This document shows, piece after piece, positions 21,759 through 35,221 of a stretch of DNA of 64,000 nucleotides. Both the position numbers and the translations under genes were made by a program. Source of the stretch: Lonicera japonica (Eukaryota > Streptophyta > Magnoliopsida > Dipsacales > Caprifoliaceae). A model generated the notes under the pieces. It did not search any database. It worked only from the letters and a program-made list of their open reading frames with translations, and had not been told where the DNA came from. The stretch spans positions 248,001 through 312,000 of the forward strand of contig CM038463.1 of assembly GCA_021464415.1 (NCBI GenBank), in the 5' to 3' direction. Position 1 is the stretch's first letter; the number at the start of each line of letters is the position of its first letter.

Positions 21759-23485
21759 GTGGATAGTGAGTTAGGAAGTTCAGTACCTATACAAGGTACA
21801 CAAACACAAGTAGTTCTTCGTCGTAGTGGGAGAGTTGTACGTAAACCCGGCAGTTTTATGTTCTTGGGAGAGTCTTATGACAAGGTCCCTGATGAACACA
21901 AAATGGATCCCTTTAACTACAATGAAGCACTTCAAGATAAAGATGTAGAAAAATGGCAAACGGCTATGAAATCTGAAATGGAGTCCATGTACTCTAATAA
22001 AGTCTGGGATCTTGTACAACCACCCGAAGGGATAAAACCCATCGGATGCAAGTGGATATATAAGAGAAAGAGAAGAGCAGACGGGAAGGTGGAAACCTTT
22101 AAAGCAAGGCTTGTTGCAAAAGGGTTCACTCAGAAAGAAGGAATTGATTATGATGAAACCTTTTCACCAATTGCCATGCTAAAGTCTATTAGGATTCTCT
22201 TATCCATTACGGCTCATCTTGATTACGAGATTTGGCAAATGGATGTCAAGACAGCTTTCCTTAATGGAAGTCTTGATGAAAGCATCTATATGATGCAGCC
22301 AGATGGATTCATAGCAAAGGGCCAAGAGCACATGTTGTGCAAACTTAAGAAGTCTATTTATGGCCTTAAGCCATCGTCTAGATCTTGGAACATCCGTTTT
22401 GATCAGGCAATCAAGTCTTTTGGTTATAATCAATGTCCAAATGAGTCTTGTGTGTACAAAAGGTGCAACGAAAATGCCGTAGTATTTCTGGTATTGTATG
22501 TATATGATATCTTACTTATTGGGAACGATATGAGGTTATTATCTTCAGTGAGGGTATGGTTATCAAGTCAATTCGATATGAAGGACTTGGGAGAAGCTAG
22601 TCATATCTTTGGTATTAAGCTTATACGAGATCGGAAAAATAGAATGTTGGGCTTGTCACAAGCTACTTATATTGATACAATTCTTTCCAGATTTAGTATG
22701 CAGGATTCCAAGAAAAGGTTTATCCCTTTCAGGCATGGAATCACTCTATCCAATGATCAGTGTCCTAAGACATCTGATGAGATAGAGAAAATGAAGGCAG
22801 TTCCTTATGCCTCAGCAGTAGGAAGCCTAATGTATGCTATGCTGTGTACTAGACCAGACATCTGCTTTGTTGTTGGCATGGTTAGCAGATATCAGTTTAA
22901 TCCAAGGCAAGAACACTGGAGTGCAGTAAAACATATACTCAAGTACCTTAAAAGGACTCGAGATCTTATGTTGGTTTACCAGGCAGATAGTCTAGTGCCC
23001 ATTGCGTACACAGACTCATATTTTCAGTCAGATAGGGATTCTAGAAAGTCAACTTCAGGATATGTGTTTACTCTAGGAGGTGGGGCCATTAGTTGGAGGA
23101 GTATTAAGCAGTCTTGTATTGCTGACTCCACCATGGAAGCTGAATATGTGGCTGCTTCAGAAGCTACTAAATAGGTAGTTTGGCTCAGGAACTTTCTTAT
23201 GGATCTAGATGTGGTACCTTCAGTGCATTTAGCTATTACACTTTATTGTGATAATAGTTGAGCAGTTGCAAATTCGAAGGAGCCAAGGACTCATAAGAAG
23301 GGAAAACACATAGAGCGCAACTATCATTTAATTAAAGATATTGTGTAGAGAGGTGATGTCATAGTGACTAAGATTGCATCAGGGGACAACCTAGCTGATC
23401 CTTTTATGAATAGCTTACCGGCCAAGACTTTTGAAAGACACGTTGAGGGAATGAAGGTGAGGTGCATAGCTGCATGGCTTTGAGT
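21759..23485 (+). pseudogene. Ty1/copia reverse transcriptase and RNase H, plus element
   Basis: A 471-codon open stretch (21759-23174) is the best-preserved copia pol here. RT boxes in order: GCKWIYKRKRRADGKVETFK, ARLVAKGFTQKEGIDYDETF, QMDVKTAFLNGSLDESIYMM, LKKSIYGLKPSSRSWN. The catalytic motif is LYVYDILLIGND, that is YVYD instead of YVDD, so a catalytic aspartate is lost. RNase H follows ([60 protein letters not shown]). A TAG at 23172-23174 cuts it after EATK. The frame resumes to about 23480 (AVANSKEPRTHKKGKHIERN, DNLADPF) with two more stops. Confidence 0.9.
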
Positions 23486-23498
23486 CTAAGTAGGAGAT

Positions 23499-24805
23499 TG
23501 TTAGAGTGATATACTAAAAGCCATGATTTTATTATTATTGATTTTTATATGTTATATAGACTCAGTTTTTCTATTTTAATGAGAATCTTTATGGGCAATG
23601 GTTGCATTATATTATTTATTTAAATATTGTGCATATGTGTGTCTTTTATTCCATATAGTAGATGTTTGGTGTGTAGAGTATAGCTTACACACATAGGATC
23701 ATATCATTGGTTCTTATAGAATATAAGTTTATTGGTTCACAGTCTTAGATGGAATTGGACAACCATCGGTAGGATTATAGCACAAGTTTTAGTAGTTTAT
23801 CTTGACTATAGGAAACGGTACAGTTTTAACTCGTTGTGCTAGTACACTTTGTGTGTATTGAACATAACCAGTTTGGGTTAATTGTTTTTATACCGACTAT
23901 ATAAAACAATTTAAAATTCCATGGTTATTATGATTATTTATGCTCTTAATCTTGAAATAATTAATAGACATATATATGTAGAGTTTGTTGTTTTGACTCA
24001 TTAAAAGTGAGATTCATTTATGGATCAATAATCTTCGTGAATTGGATGGCGACACTATATGTATGATGAATATTAATTATTGATGGAATCCACGTCCTGG
24101 TATAGGGATTGATGATAACCCCTTGAGAAGCTTATAAGTTTTGATCATGTCAAACCCTGCAGGTGGATTATGTTAATCCGGCATATCAAATAAGTTAAGT
24201 GGTACGCTCAAAGATTAAGAAGTCATTTAAATATAATTGTCAGTAATTTAATTTTAAATGACGATTATCTAAAATCTTAACGTGGGGAGAATAATAAGTA
24301 TTTAATAACAAGGAGCTCGAAATATAATTTTGAGATAAGGACGGGAGTGCAATTATAATTCTTTAATGGTGTGAATTATAATTTATAGAATGAATCAATT
24401 CTTAATCGAATTAGGATTCCAGTTTTCCATAGTAAGCCAAAACACTTATTTCTCCTTAGGCTCCTTGTCGTAGCCTTATATATATGCTAGCCTTGCCTCT
24501 TCTCTCGATACAATAATTCTCACGAATTTAGGGTTTGTGCTGTAAAAAGTAGAGATTGAGATCTTGGTGATACCGCAGCCCACACTTAATACAGGATTAC
24601 ACGGCGAGAGGAATACGATAGAAGATCTTAATGTTCTATCGAGCCCGTGTTCTAGATTCATTTCCACCAACCCCTGTTCGTGCTTAGACGAGATCAAACC
24701 AGAGAGATCTCAAAGGTAAAATCCGATTCCGCACTAGGGTTTTACATAAAAATTTTGTTCGGTCTATACGCAATATTAAACGATTCTGGAACTTAGTTTC
24801 CATCA
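23499..24805 (+). mobile_element. Ty1/copia 3' LTR, plus element
   Basis: It begins TGTTAGAGTGATATAC right after the polypurine strip TCTAAGTAGGAGAT and ends ...TTAGTTTCCATCA, 1307 bp. It is collinear with the other copia LTRs for most of its length. The last 250 bases differ, so it is a distinct subfamily. The next bases are LINE ORF1, so the copia element appears to have inserted into LINE A. Confidence 0.87.
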
Positions 24806-26851
24806 ATTCATCTGTTACAGTATTGAGCAACAAAAATGAAGCAGAAATCAATGTTTTAAACCAAGCTCCAGCAAAAAAACGACTCCCATTAAAGTTGTTC
24901 TGGTGGAAGAAGAAGAAACCATTTTGGTGCCAAAACCTCTATTCAACCCTTTACCCAGCAGTACAAGGAATACGATGGGCCAAAACCACCCCACAATACC
25001 TAACACCCTAGCCCCTGCCACAATTGTCCCTGCCAGCTCTAATAATACCCATTTTGTGCCTGCCAAACCTTCAAATCCTGCTTTACCAACTCAAAAAGCT
25101 ACTTATGCCAGTTTTTTTAGGCCCAAGGCAGCTCTTCCACCGATTCCCATCACTCAGCTACCTAACCCCTACAAAAAAGGTCACCTGATGACTGTCAAGT
25201 TGGATGAAAATGTCTACCAAAGATCTCTCAAGCAGTCTAAAAACAATCTCCAAGGCAGACTAATTTTACAACGTGGGAAAATCCCTGTTAAAGCTAGTGA
25301 TTTGCAAGTTGCTCTTTCAACTGTATGGCAACCAAAAGACCTATGGTCCATTACTCCCATCAGTAGAGGCTACTATACTATCAGATTCTCAAATAAGGAG
25401 GACAAGCCAAAAGTCTAGACAATGGGAAAAACCAACCTCAAAGAAGGAGTGTTTAATCTTTTTCAATGGACACCTAATTTTAAACCAAGTAAGCAAAAGC
25501 AAACTCGAGCTAGAATTTGGGTTAGATTGCATGAAATACATGAGGAATATATGCATTATCATCTTATCCTAAGCATGGCAAATGCTATAGGAATCCCCAT
25601 TACTATCGATCATTTCACCCTCAAAAAAGAATTTGGGCACTACTGCCGTGTGGAAGTAAATGTTAACCTCAAAGGCCAGCTCCCTTCTTGCATCTTAGTT
25701 GAAAGAGAGGAATATAATTTTGAAGTTGAAATCTCGTATGAAAGAATCCTAGAATTTTGCTCTCGTTGTGCTGTCATTGGCCACCTGGTAACCTCATGCA
25801 GATCTCTCAAAAAAGCACAACAAATCAATGATGCTCCTGCCAAAACCACCAACAAACCTACCTTTAAAGCAAAACACATGACCAACCACACAGTTGATGA
25901 TAACACCCAGCCTTTTGTTGAGGCACCTTTTGTCCCCAATCCCACTGAGAAAATCCAACCTCCAGCTCCCTTTGCTCCTATTAGCACAAAATTCAATGAC
26001 CATGCTCATACTTCCTCTAACAATGCTGCCCATGATGCTACCTTTGTGGAAAGCCCACAAGTCCAGCATTCCAACAACCCATCTCAGACTGTACATTATC
26101 AAACTAAGCCTACTTCTGTCAACACTGCTCCCATGAATGCAGGTTTGATAGCCACTCCCTCCAACTCCTCTTGCTCCATTTCCAATCCCTCCATAGCTAA
26201 TACTATTGTCCCTTGTTCAGTTGAAAATGTCCACACTCCCACCTCCCCACATAATAATTATCACCAAATTTACTCCCCTCCATCTCCCACATCTATTCAT
26301 AATACATTCTCTCATCTGAATGGTAAATTCTGGGCTGATGAAGCTGAGGAAGAACCATTAACCAACTCTATTGTTGCTACTGAAGAGCATCTAGCTGAAA
26401 TCATGCCCATTCAATGTATCCAACTTCTAGAGGACAACAATACCTCAGTATTTGATCAGGCCACCCCCTCAAACGTCACACCCCAAAGCATATTTCCATT
26501 CATGGCACTTCTTTTCCTTCCAATGCCTCTTCAGGTGGTGTTGGTAAGAGCAAAAAGAAGCCATCTTCTTCTACTATAAGCAAAAATATGGTATTAAAAG
26601 CCAAGCAAAAACGAATGAGAAATGCCTCTATCAGAAAAGAAAAAAATTTGAACAGAAACACCAGCAACTTGAGGGCACTGCCCAGTCCTGAGGATGCTTA
26701 TAAGGATAGATTATACAATGAGATCATTGCTAGAAATGCTGCTATTAGTTCATGCTCTCTTGATGGATCTGTCTCCCTATCAGAAAATGCTCTGAATTCC
26801 CCCAGCTCTGACAGCTTTTGCAACAATCCCACCCCTTCCTATTCCCAATGA
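24806..26851 (+). pseudogene. LINE A ORF1 (DUF4283 / zinc-knuckle RNA-binding protein), 5'-truncated
   Basis: The frame resembles the nucleic-acid-binding ORF1 protein of plant L1 elements. A low-complexity N-terminal part leads to TYASFFRPKAALPPIPITQL, then the DUF4283-like core (KKGHLMTVKLDENVYQRSLK; GRLILQRGKIPVKASDLQVA; RGYYTIRFSNKED). A stop at 25416-25418 is followed by continuation in the same frame (NLFQWTPNFKPSKQKQTRAR; WVRLHEIHEEYMHYHLILSM). Then comes a CCHC knuckle CSRCAVIGHLVTSC and a long Pro/Ser/Thr-rich tail. Frame damage also occurs near 26577. The final stop TGA (26849-26851) overlaps the ORF2 ATG. The 5' end is lost at the copia LTR. LINE C ORF1 is the closest relative in the window. 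Confidence 0.85.
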
Positions 26852-29800
26852 TTGTGTTGTATTGGAATATTAGGGGCATCAACAATTTTGAATCTCAAGA
26901 AGCCCTCAAAAATCACTATTTTAAACACAAGCCAGATTTTCTCTTCATAGCTGAACCCATGGTAAAATTCTCCAAAATTCCCTCTTACCTTTGGGCTTTT
27001 ATTGGAATGCAGCTCATCACTCCCAATCGTAGGCCTAATAAAATACTCAATCTTTGGGTGTTCAAGTCAATTAGCTCAACTAATCCCAATTTGATTTTGG
27101 TTTCTAGCCAACACATCACCTTCTCCTGTATTTTTAACAACGGCACTATCATGATCTCTGCTGTTTATGCTCACAATTGCCACGGAGTCAGAAGAATTCT
27201 ATGGGATGATCTTACTAGCATTCAGGCTAATCTTCAACTCCCTTGGATGGTGATTGGTGATTTTAATTATGTTTTAGGTGCCCACGAGAAAAGAGGAGCT
27301 ACACCTCCTAATGCTGCCACTTGTTCTGAATTCTAAGCCTTATCTGACACCTGTGATCTGGTTCACCTGGACACCATTGGCCCTCTTTATACTGAGTCCA
27401 AAAATGCTTTCACTAATATGGACTCTAGACTGGATAGAACTTTGTGTAGCACTAACTGGTTTGACTTATGGAATTCAATCTCATGCATAGCTCTAAACAG
27501 ATTTGCCTCTGACCATGCCCATTTGGTTTTCTAGTCTGAAATCAACATCATTACTGGACCTAAACCATTTAGATTTATTTATGTCTGCCTGGACCCTCCA
27601 TCACTATTTTGAAGCAATGGTTTCTACTTCATGGAGTAAACCAGTCCATGCCACCTGCCCCATGGTTACCATACAGCTAAAACTCAAGCAGTTAAAGCAT
27701 GACCTGAAGTAATGGAATGCTGAAGTGTTTGGTAATATTCATGATAAAGTCAAAAAAGCTTCTAAGAATCTCCAAAAAAAATCAACTGGACATAGATCAT
27801 TCTGGGCACAATTCTATCATAGACAAGTTAGAAATTGAGGCCCAAGCCAATCACACTCAAGCTTTGCATATTCAATAGGTTTTTTGGAAAAAAAAAAGCC
27901 AGGTTTGAAGCACTGCCTTCTTCCACAGAATTCCTAAACAAAGATGGGCAACTAATAAGCTCACCAGTTTGAAGCATGAGGGCAACACTATTCAAGATCC
28001 AACCTTGCTCAAAAATCACATAATCAACCATTCCACAAGCTCTACAGCTCCCAAAACCCTTCCACTAATCAGGATTTGGTCTCCAAAATCATTCCCCAGT
28101 TGGTTTCTCCTACTGACAATGATTACATATTCTCTATTCCCACCCAAGAAGAGATTAAAAATGTTGTTTTCTCTCTGAACCCCAATTCTGCTCCTGTCCC
28201 TGATGGATTCCCTGGCCTTATCTTTCAAAAATATTGGCACATTGTGGGGGAGCAAGTCTGTAAAGCAATCATCTTATTTTTCAGTCCAACTGGCTTCTCC
28301 CTGGGTTCAATTCAAACTTCATAACCCTCATTCCTAAAACTCCCAATGCATACTCCATTTCCAATTTCAGACCTATTTCCCTTGCTAACTTTATCTTCAA
28401 AGTTATCCCCAAAATTCTAAGTGACAGGATGGCCTTCATTGCTCCTAAACTTATTTTAGATCAGCAAAATGGATTCATTAAAGGCAGACACATCCACAAC
28501 TCCATTGGTGTTACTTCTGAATGCTTCAACATGTTGGATAAGAAGAACTTTGGAGGGAATATTGCTATCAAAATTGATATAGCAAAGGCTTTTGACACTC
28601 TGGATTGGGGCTTTCTTTTGAATGTTCTTGGCACCTTTGGCTTTAGGCCCACCTTTATTGGATAAATCAAATGTATTCTGGAATCAGCTAAGCTCTCTCT
28701 TCTAATTAATGGCACTCCCTGTGGTTACTTCAGTTGTTCTAGGGGAGTCAGACAAGGGGATCCTTTAAACCCAATCCTATTTTGTCTTGCTGAAGATGTT
28801 CTTAGCATATATATTTCCATGCATGTCGAGAATGGATCTCTCAAGCCCATATCCTCTCCCAAATGAACCACTACTCCCACTCATTCTCTATATGCAGATG
28901 ATGTCATGCTATTCTGTAGAGGGGACAAGCCAAATTTGAAGCTAGTTCTTAAAATTCTTGATGACTATGCTTTTGCCTCTGGCCAATTCATTAACAAAAA
29001 CAAAAGCAAAGTCTATTTTGGAAAGGAAGCAATGCACAGAAAAGCAGTCATCACTTCTCTCTTGGGTATGACTGCTGGAAGTACTCCCTTTACTTACCTT
29101 GGAGTTCCTATTTTTAAGGGCAAACCTAAAATCTCTCATCTGAATTTGGTGGCTGACAAAATGAGAACTAAACTTGAAGGTTGGAAAGGCAAAGTGCTCT
29201 CCTTTGCTAACAAAGCTGAGCTAATTATTTATGTTGTTGTCCCCATGGTGCTTCATACTTTTTATATCTACTCTTAGCCAGCCAAACTCATTCACATGGT
29301 TAACACCTGGCTTAGAAACTTTCTGTGGATTGGTGATATTTTCTGTAAAAAACTGGTAACTGCTCCTTGGCACTCAGTTTGTAAGCCTAAGGTGAGTGGT
29401 GGCCTGGGCCTGAGAGATCTGGCTCAACTCAATAAAGTTTCCTTGCTCAAGCACCTTTGGGAGGTTCTTCATTCTTTTAACCAATGGGGAAAATTGCTCA
29501 AAGCCAGGTTCAACATTGTCACTACCAAAGCTTCTACCACTTATAAAACCTCTTCTATTTGGCCTCGTTTTAAAACTGCTCTCCAAGTCATCAATGAGCA
29601 GGCCCTTTGGGTGATTGGCAATGGCAAGAAGGTCGATATTTGGGATGACCTGTTGATCCACTCATCCCCTATTTTATGCCCTCCTCCTCTCCTCAAACAT
29701 AATAGCAAAGTCAGTAGTTTCATTAAAGATAACCATTGGCAGCTTCCTTCTTGGTTTCTCCATCAGTTCCCTCTCCTTTTTAAGGAAATCACTCAAATCC

Positions 29801-30050
29801 CCCTTCCCTCTAAGTATAGAGAATATCAGTTGATCTGGCATCACTCTAATACATGCACCTTCTCTTTCTCAGAAGCCTACCTTTTCTTCTCTAACAGTCA
29901 GCTTGCACCTTAGACCTCTCATCTTTGGAAAAAAATTATCCCTCCCAGAATTTCTTGCCTTACTTGGAAAATTCTGCTAAACAAAATCCCCACCCAAGAG
30001 AACCTTCAGAAAAGTGGCATGACATTTGTTTCTAGCTGTTGCACATATCT
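26848..30050 (+). pseudogene. LINE A ORF2 (endonuclease-reverse transcriptase), 3'-truncated
   Basis: It starts MIVLYWNIRGIN in an ATGA overlap with ORF1. Apurinic-type endonuclease boxes: WNIRG, FIAEP, VIGDFNYVLGAHEKRG, RLDR, and RFASDHAHLVF (SDH retained). RT boxes: NPNSAPVPDGFPG, DQQNGFIKGRHIHNSIGVTS, IKIDIAKAFDTLDW, SRGVRQGDPLNPILFCLAED, and the catalytic HSLYADDVMLF (about 28880-28920, YADD intact). It continues GVPIFKGKPKISHL, the 'WLRNFLWIGD' region and a zf-RVT start, and stops matching at about 30035. Many stops and frameshifts (27334, 27535, 28662, 28864, 29274). No RNase H, 3' UTR or tail follows; LINE B ORF1 begins instead, beside a 12-bp direct repeat (AGCTGTTGCACA at 30034 and 30061). 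Confidence 0.87.
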
Positions 30051-32197
30051 CCCCACTTCCAGCTGTTGCACAATCTTCGACTGCTTTTCCTTCTAGTATT
30101 TTACCTTTTTTTGATCCTAACAACAAGCCTTTTCCTATTGATCATACTCATTTGCCTCAAATTTTAGAGGTTGAAGATGCTCCTTCTCGGTTGCGATTCC
30201 CCACCACCAAAAATCACCCCTTTAACCAGCAAAACCTGATATTACCCAATGGTTCTGCCAATGATCTTGTCAACACCTACACAGGTACAAGTCTCACTCA
30301 GTCAACTAGTTCTGAACCTTTTTAACTTGAGCCTTCAGCTCCTGTTTTTGCACAAGGCTCTAAGCCTTGTTTTCTCAGCCTATTTGCTTCTTCACCCAAC
30401 ACCCTACAACCTTAACACCTCGACCTTCTCAACTCTTATTTCAAAGGTGACTTGGCTGCTATAAAGTTAGATGAAAATGCCAATCAACAGGCTTTGGTAA
30501 AATTTAAATTTAACCTTATTGGTAGATTAATTCTTCCCAAAGGCTCTGAACCTGTCAAATCAACTACTCTTCATTCTAAGCTTTCAGCCATATGGAACCT
30601 TAAAAAGGCTTGGATTATTTCCCCTTTGGGTAAAGGCTACTTTTGCCTACGTTTTTCAAATGCTATGGACCAACAACAGCCTAGTCTGCTGGTCAAAAAA
30701 ACCTGAAACCTTGAACTCTCAAACTCTCCCCCTAGGTCCAGGACTTTGTTCCAGAAAAACTTAAGCAGACAAATGCTCAAGTGTGGGTTAGATTATACTC
30801 ATTACCTTGGGAATATTGGAAGGAAACTTTACTACTTAGTATTGGTAAAACCATTGGTATTCCTATTGTTGTTGATCCAACCACTCTTAGAAGGGAATTC
30901 TGCCTTTATGCTAGAATACTTGTTGGTGTAGACCTTCAATTCACTCTTCCTTCAAGAGTATTGGTGGAAAGGAATGATTTTAGCTTTGAGGTTAATGTAT
31001 CTTATGAGCAACTTCCAGATTACTACACCTATTGTTGCACTGTGGGTCATTTTGTGGGAGACTGTAGGGCCCTTAGAAAGGTCCAAGAAGAGACTTCTAA
31101 GGCTCATGAGGGAAGAGATAATAGAACCAAGCCTGTGACCAGGAAGAAAAACATGCCTGCTACTAAAGCTTCCAGTGAACCTCTTCCTAAATCCACTGTT
31201 GTTGCTCAGAATAACACTAAGACTGCTGAATTTGCTTCTACTAGTGCTCACAACTAGTTGGCTCAAACCAAAATACCCTCTACCAGCTCTAACACGGTCC
31301 TGCCCTTTATAACCCCAGTCAACCCTACCACAACCACCAACACTCACTTCATTAACTCCACACCCAATAACTCTCTGATACAACAGCCTGAAATAGTTAT
31401 TGTTCAAAACCTTTCACCTATCTTTAATGTTGAACCCATTGTTCAATGTACTATCAACAGAGAGGCCAGTGTTCTCACCCCCTCTTCACCTCTTTCACAT
31501 TCTTCTGCCTTCAATTCTCAGGTCAATGATCACTTCAACTCTTCAAACTCAGTGGAATCTTTTGTGCCCAACACTGAGCCTGAACAAGGCAAATCATTTA
31601 CCACCAAAACCATATGTTCTTCACATTCTCCTATCAATTCCCTCTCCTAGCTCATTGCCTCAACCACTAATAAATTTGCTCTTCTTTCAAGCAAGTTTTA
31701 GGGAGATAAGGAAGATGAACCTCCCCTTCAAACTTTTGAGCATAGTGCTGATGAAAATACAACATGCAATGACACTATCCCCTGCATACAATTGTTGGAG
31801 GATTCTGATAACTCTATTTTAAATCAGGACTCCAGAACAAATCAAAAGCACTAGCTACCTTTCCTCCCTCTACACTGATTCCTCCCCATCTATTAGCAAA
31901 ACCTTGTACACCCCTACAGATTCTGAGCATCAATCTTATTCTGCTAATTCCTCCTCTTCAAATACTCCTTCACAGGATTTTATCCCCACTGTGCCTCTGG
32001 TCATAACCACCACCAACAAAGCCAAAAATAAAAAAGCCAAAAAAATCCAAGCTAAAAAAGAAGCTCTGCACAAAGGAAGCATTCCTCAGGCCACTATTGA
32101 TGAGTGCTTCAGGGAAGAAAGTCCCATGGAGCATGACAACTCTAGCAGTTTAAACAATTCCTCTAAGAGGAACAAAAGGCATTCTTTTAAGCAATGA
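30051..32197 (+). pseudogene. LINE B ORF1 (DUF4283 / zinc knuckle)
   Basis: It belongs to a different subfamily from LINE A; LINE D ORF1 is its closest relative (QQNLILPNG; FAQGSKP). DUF4283-like text: LAAIKLDENANQQALVKFKF, GRLILPKGSEPVKSTTLHSK, LGKGYFCLRFSNA. After a frameshift near 30706 it continues VWVRLYSLPWEYWKETLLLS and LPSRVLVERNDFSFEVNVSY. The knuckle YCTVGHFVGDC has lost its first cysteine (YTYC...). A Ser/Pro/Thr-rich tail follows with stops at 31256, 31648 and 31852, and a lysine-rich end (NKAKNKKAKKIQAKKEALHK). The stop TGA (32195-32197) overlaps the ORF2 ATG. Confidence 0.83.
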
Positions 32198-33165
32198 AAA
32201 TTCTTTTTTGGAATTTGAGGGGTATCAGCAACACAGACACTCAAAAGGCTTTGGCTTTCTATGGGGATGCAATTTGTTGCTTCCAATTCTAGGCCCAATC
32301 AACTCCCTTCTTTGTGGGTGTTGAGATCTCAATATCTCCCACCCCCCAAACAACTTCAATGTCACAACCAACATGTCACCTTCATTCAGTCTACTCCTGT
32401 GGGAGATACCCTCATTACTATTGTTTATGCCAATAATAATCTTTACAAAAGAAGAGAATTATGGTATGAATTTGCCAACATCAAATCCAATTTCAGTGGC
32501 CTTTGATGGTTATTGAAGACTTTAACTGCTCTCTTGGTGCTCATGAGAAAAGAGACCTTCCTCCTCCCCATTCTACTGCCTGTTTAGAATTTCAAGTTGC
32601 CACTAACACCTGTGATCTCATCCATCTCCTAACTGTTGGATCTCTTTATACCTGGTTTAAAAAAGGGTACCCTTCTATGGATATTCGTTTGGATAGGTCT
32701 ATATGTACTCTTGAGTGGCTTTAATGCTGGAGTCAGGTTTCTTGCACTACTCTTCCCAGAATTGCCTATAATCATTGTCCTCTTTTGCTTCACTATGTTG
32801 ACAAAATGGTTACTGGTCCCAGGCCTTTCAAATTCATGTCCAGTTGGTGTTCCCATGAAAAATTCATGGATGTTGTCTCTCAATCTTGGCAAAGCCCTTG
32901 TCCTACCATCTGCCCTATGGTCAGAATCCAGATGAAGTTAAAGCAACTCAGACAGGTGCTTAAATAATGGAATAAGACTGAATTTGGTAATGTCAACAAC
33001 CATGTGTCAAATGCCAAGGCCAACCTAACTGATATTCAATAAGGGATTGAGCTCATGGAGCACTCTATTCATAGAGATAAAAGTGAAGAATTAGCCTAGC
33101 AAGCTCTTCTAAAAGCCTTGAATAGGTAGGAAATTCTTTGGAAGGAAAAATCCAGGGTCAGATGG
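32194..33165 (+). pseudogene. LINE B ORF2, endonuclease part (before the CACTA insertion)
   Basis: It starts ATG-KILFWN in an ATGA overlap. Endonuclease text follows: NLRGISNTDTQKA, a frame change after about 32260, MQFVASNSRPNQLPSLWVLR, VIEDFNCSLGAHEKRD (GDFN changed to EDFN), TWFKKGYPSMDIRLDRSICT, and RIAYNHCPLL in place of SDH. The frame runs to KSRVRW at 33165 and resumes after the CACTA element and its duplicated TGG as LTDGDRNTTFFHKI at 38437. Confidence 0.83.
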
Positions 33166-33169
33166 CACT

Positions 33170-33390
33170 ACACCATTTCATGTAATTTGTAACAGACAAT
33201 TTTTACGATTAGTAACGGATTAAATCTGTTAATGTGTAGCAACATTTTTAATCCGTTACTGATATAAAATATCCGTTATTAAAAGAACAAATGTCAACTT
33301 TCCCCTTATTAAATAATTATTTGTTAAAAAAATTATATATGTTACAGTTAATCCGTTACAAAATCCGTTACTAAACCAAAAATGAAAATG
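33170..33390. repeat. CACTA left subterminal repeats
   Basis: Multiple GTAACGGATT / CCGTTACTRA units in both directions (around 33220, 33255, 33280, 33350, 33370). CACTA subterminal repeats are the known binding sites of the element's TNPA-like protein. The unit here is TAACGGATT. Confidence 0.8.
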
Positions 33391-34081
33391 CGCCCAAATT
33401 TTAACTTTACCCGCTCATATTTTAATTAAATAAAAAAATCTAAACAAAAAAACAAATTATCTCCCACTTATTGCTCTCACATACTCTCACATACTCTCAC
33501 ACTCAATGGGAACAAAAAAGCCCTAAGTTTGTAGCTTCGTTCCTCTTACCCCCTTCCTCGCCGCTGCACTTCCTTTTACCCCATTTCTCGCCGTAGTTTG
33601 TCTCACGATTTCTCTCATTCGTTGCTGCTCTCACACCCATTGTTCCTACCACTCACCATTTCTCTCACACGCACAACTCCTCCCGCCGTTCATCCCTGCC
33701 GTTCATCTCCGCTCGGTTCTCTCTCCATCGTGGCTGGTCCATCTCCACCGTCACCGGTCCATACTACAAGCTTCTATAGGTAAAATCTTAAACCCTATTT
33801 GGTTTATTAATGAAGATGTTTTATATGTATGTGCATCATAAGGACAGACAACTTCAAATCAGATACAACAATCCCCAAATTGAATATTTATCTTGCAGGC
33901 TCTCCAAATCAAAATCCCTAAATTTCCTTGTATATATCTTATGTTATTGCAATGATGTTGACAAATACACGTTAAGAGTGTTCATCTAATATAGTGGAGT
34001 GTGGTAAAATCAACTTATTATATATGTGTATTTAATTCCTTTGTGTAAAAGGTCATTTGAATGGTTAGGCTTTGAACACTT

Positions 34082-34472
34082 TGGTTGTGTTTGGTTGCTC
34101 ACTATTTTTTTTCCCCAAAATTTTAAAAACTCAACTCAAAACCAACTCTACTTTCACACTTCCTAAAATTTATTTCACTATACTTTCTCTCTCTAATTTC
34201 TTTTTTTAAAATGCCATAACTTTAAATCCAAAAATTAAAAAATAATAAAAAATATATATTTGAAACCTACTCATCGAGATCTATAAAATAAGATCCATTG
34301 TGACTATTTTTTGAAATTTTTTATGCGTTTTTTTCATTGGTTGAAAAAAAGTCAAACAAAACCAAATTTACTTTTCAACATAAAAACTCTAACTCAAAAC
34401 ATTCAACCAAACACCAAATTTTAAAAACTTATCTAGAAAACTTGTCTAGAAACATTAACCAAACACAACCTT
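34082..34472. mobile_element. MITE-like insert inside the CACTA element
   Basis: Inverted ends GGTTGTGTTTGGTT (left, about 34083) and AACCAAACACAACC (right, to about 34470) enclose about 390 bp of AT-rich sequence with no coding content. The target duplication cannot be fixed, so the superfamily (Harbinger- or hAT-like) is open. Confidence 0.65.
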
Positions 34473-35221
34473 AATATTTTACTGGGTTGAATCTTGGCCC
34501 CACCATTTATAATTAAAAGGTTTATTGAATTTTATTATTTTTACCTAAAAAGTCAATATCTATATCCTCTCTCTATATGATATGTCCTGTAGAATTACAA
34601 TATATGTACATCTGCATTGGACTTTATATATATCAACAAATTGAAAAAAACGAATTAATGGAACTCTTCGATCAAAGCTTTCACCGCTTAACGTATGCAA
34701 CAAATGCTAAATTTCTTTGATTGGTTTAATGGTAAGTGTACAATATATGGACTAGTTTAGACCCATCAGATCGACTTAATCCCTCTTCAATCCGGTCAAA
34801 GAGAGACCATTCCCGTTTTAATACTCCTTGTTGTTGACATGGGAAGCTTTGTCCAATTTTATATTAATTGTTAGTTCAATTATATGATAACAAACGTTAA
34901 TTTTTAAAAGGGATTGACGGAGACAAAATTAGATTGTGGCACTAATCTTTTACTATAAAAAGGACAACTCCGAAATTATATGACAAACCTTAAAGAATTG
35001 CAAACAAACAGGAAAATGCAGTAAACTCCCCAATGTAATTATACTTAGCTCCCTTCTCTATTTTGCGCCTTTTCTTGAATTTTTTGAATTTTTATATGCA
35101 TAGAATTAACGGGTTTTTATGTTGTGCCGGATGAATTCGAAAAATATATGTGAATGCAGAACCTTAGCTTCAACTTCCTCACCAACTCAGTGCGTGTATA
35201 TGTAGCAGCAATGAGCTAAGA

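Noticed and set aside
33598..33783. Ser/Pro-rich open frame inside the CACTA element
   Set aside because: It lies in a CT-rich leader-like stretch; composition alone explains it, and no conserved domain is seen.
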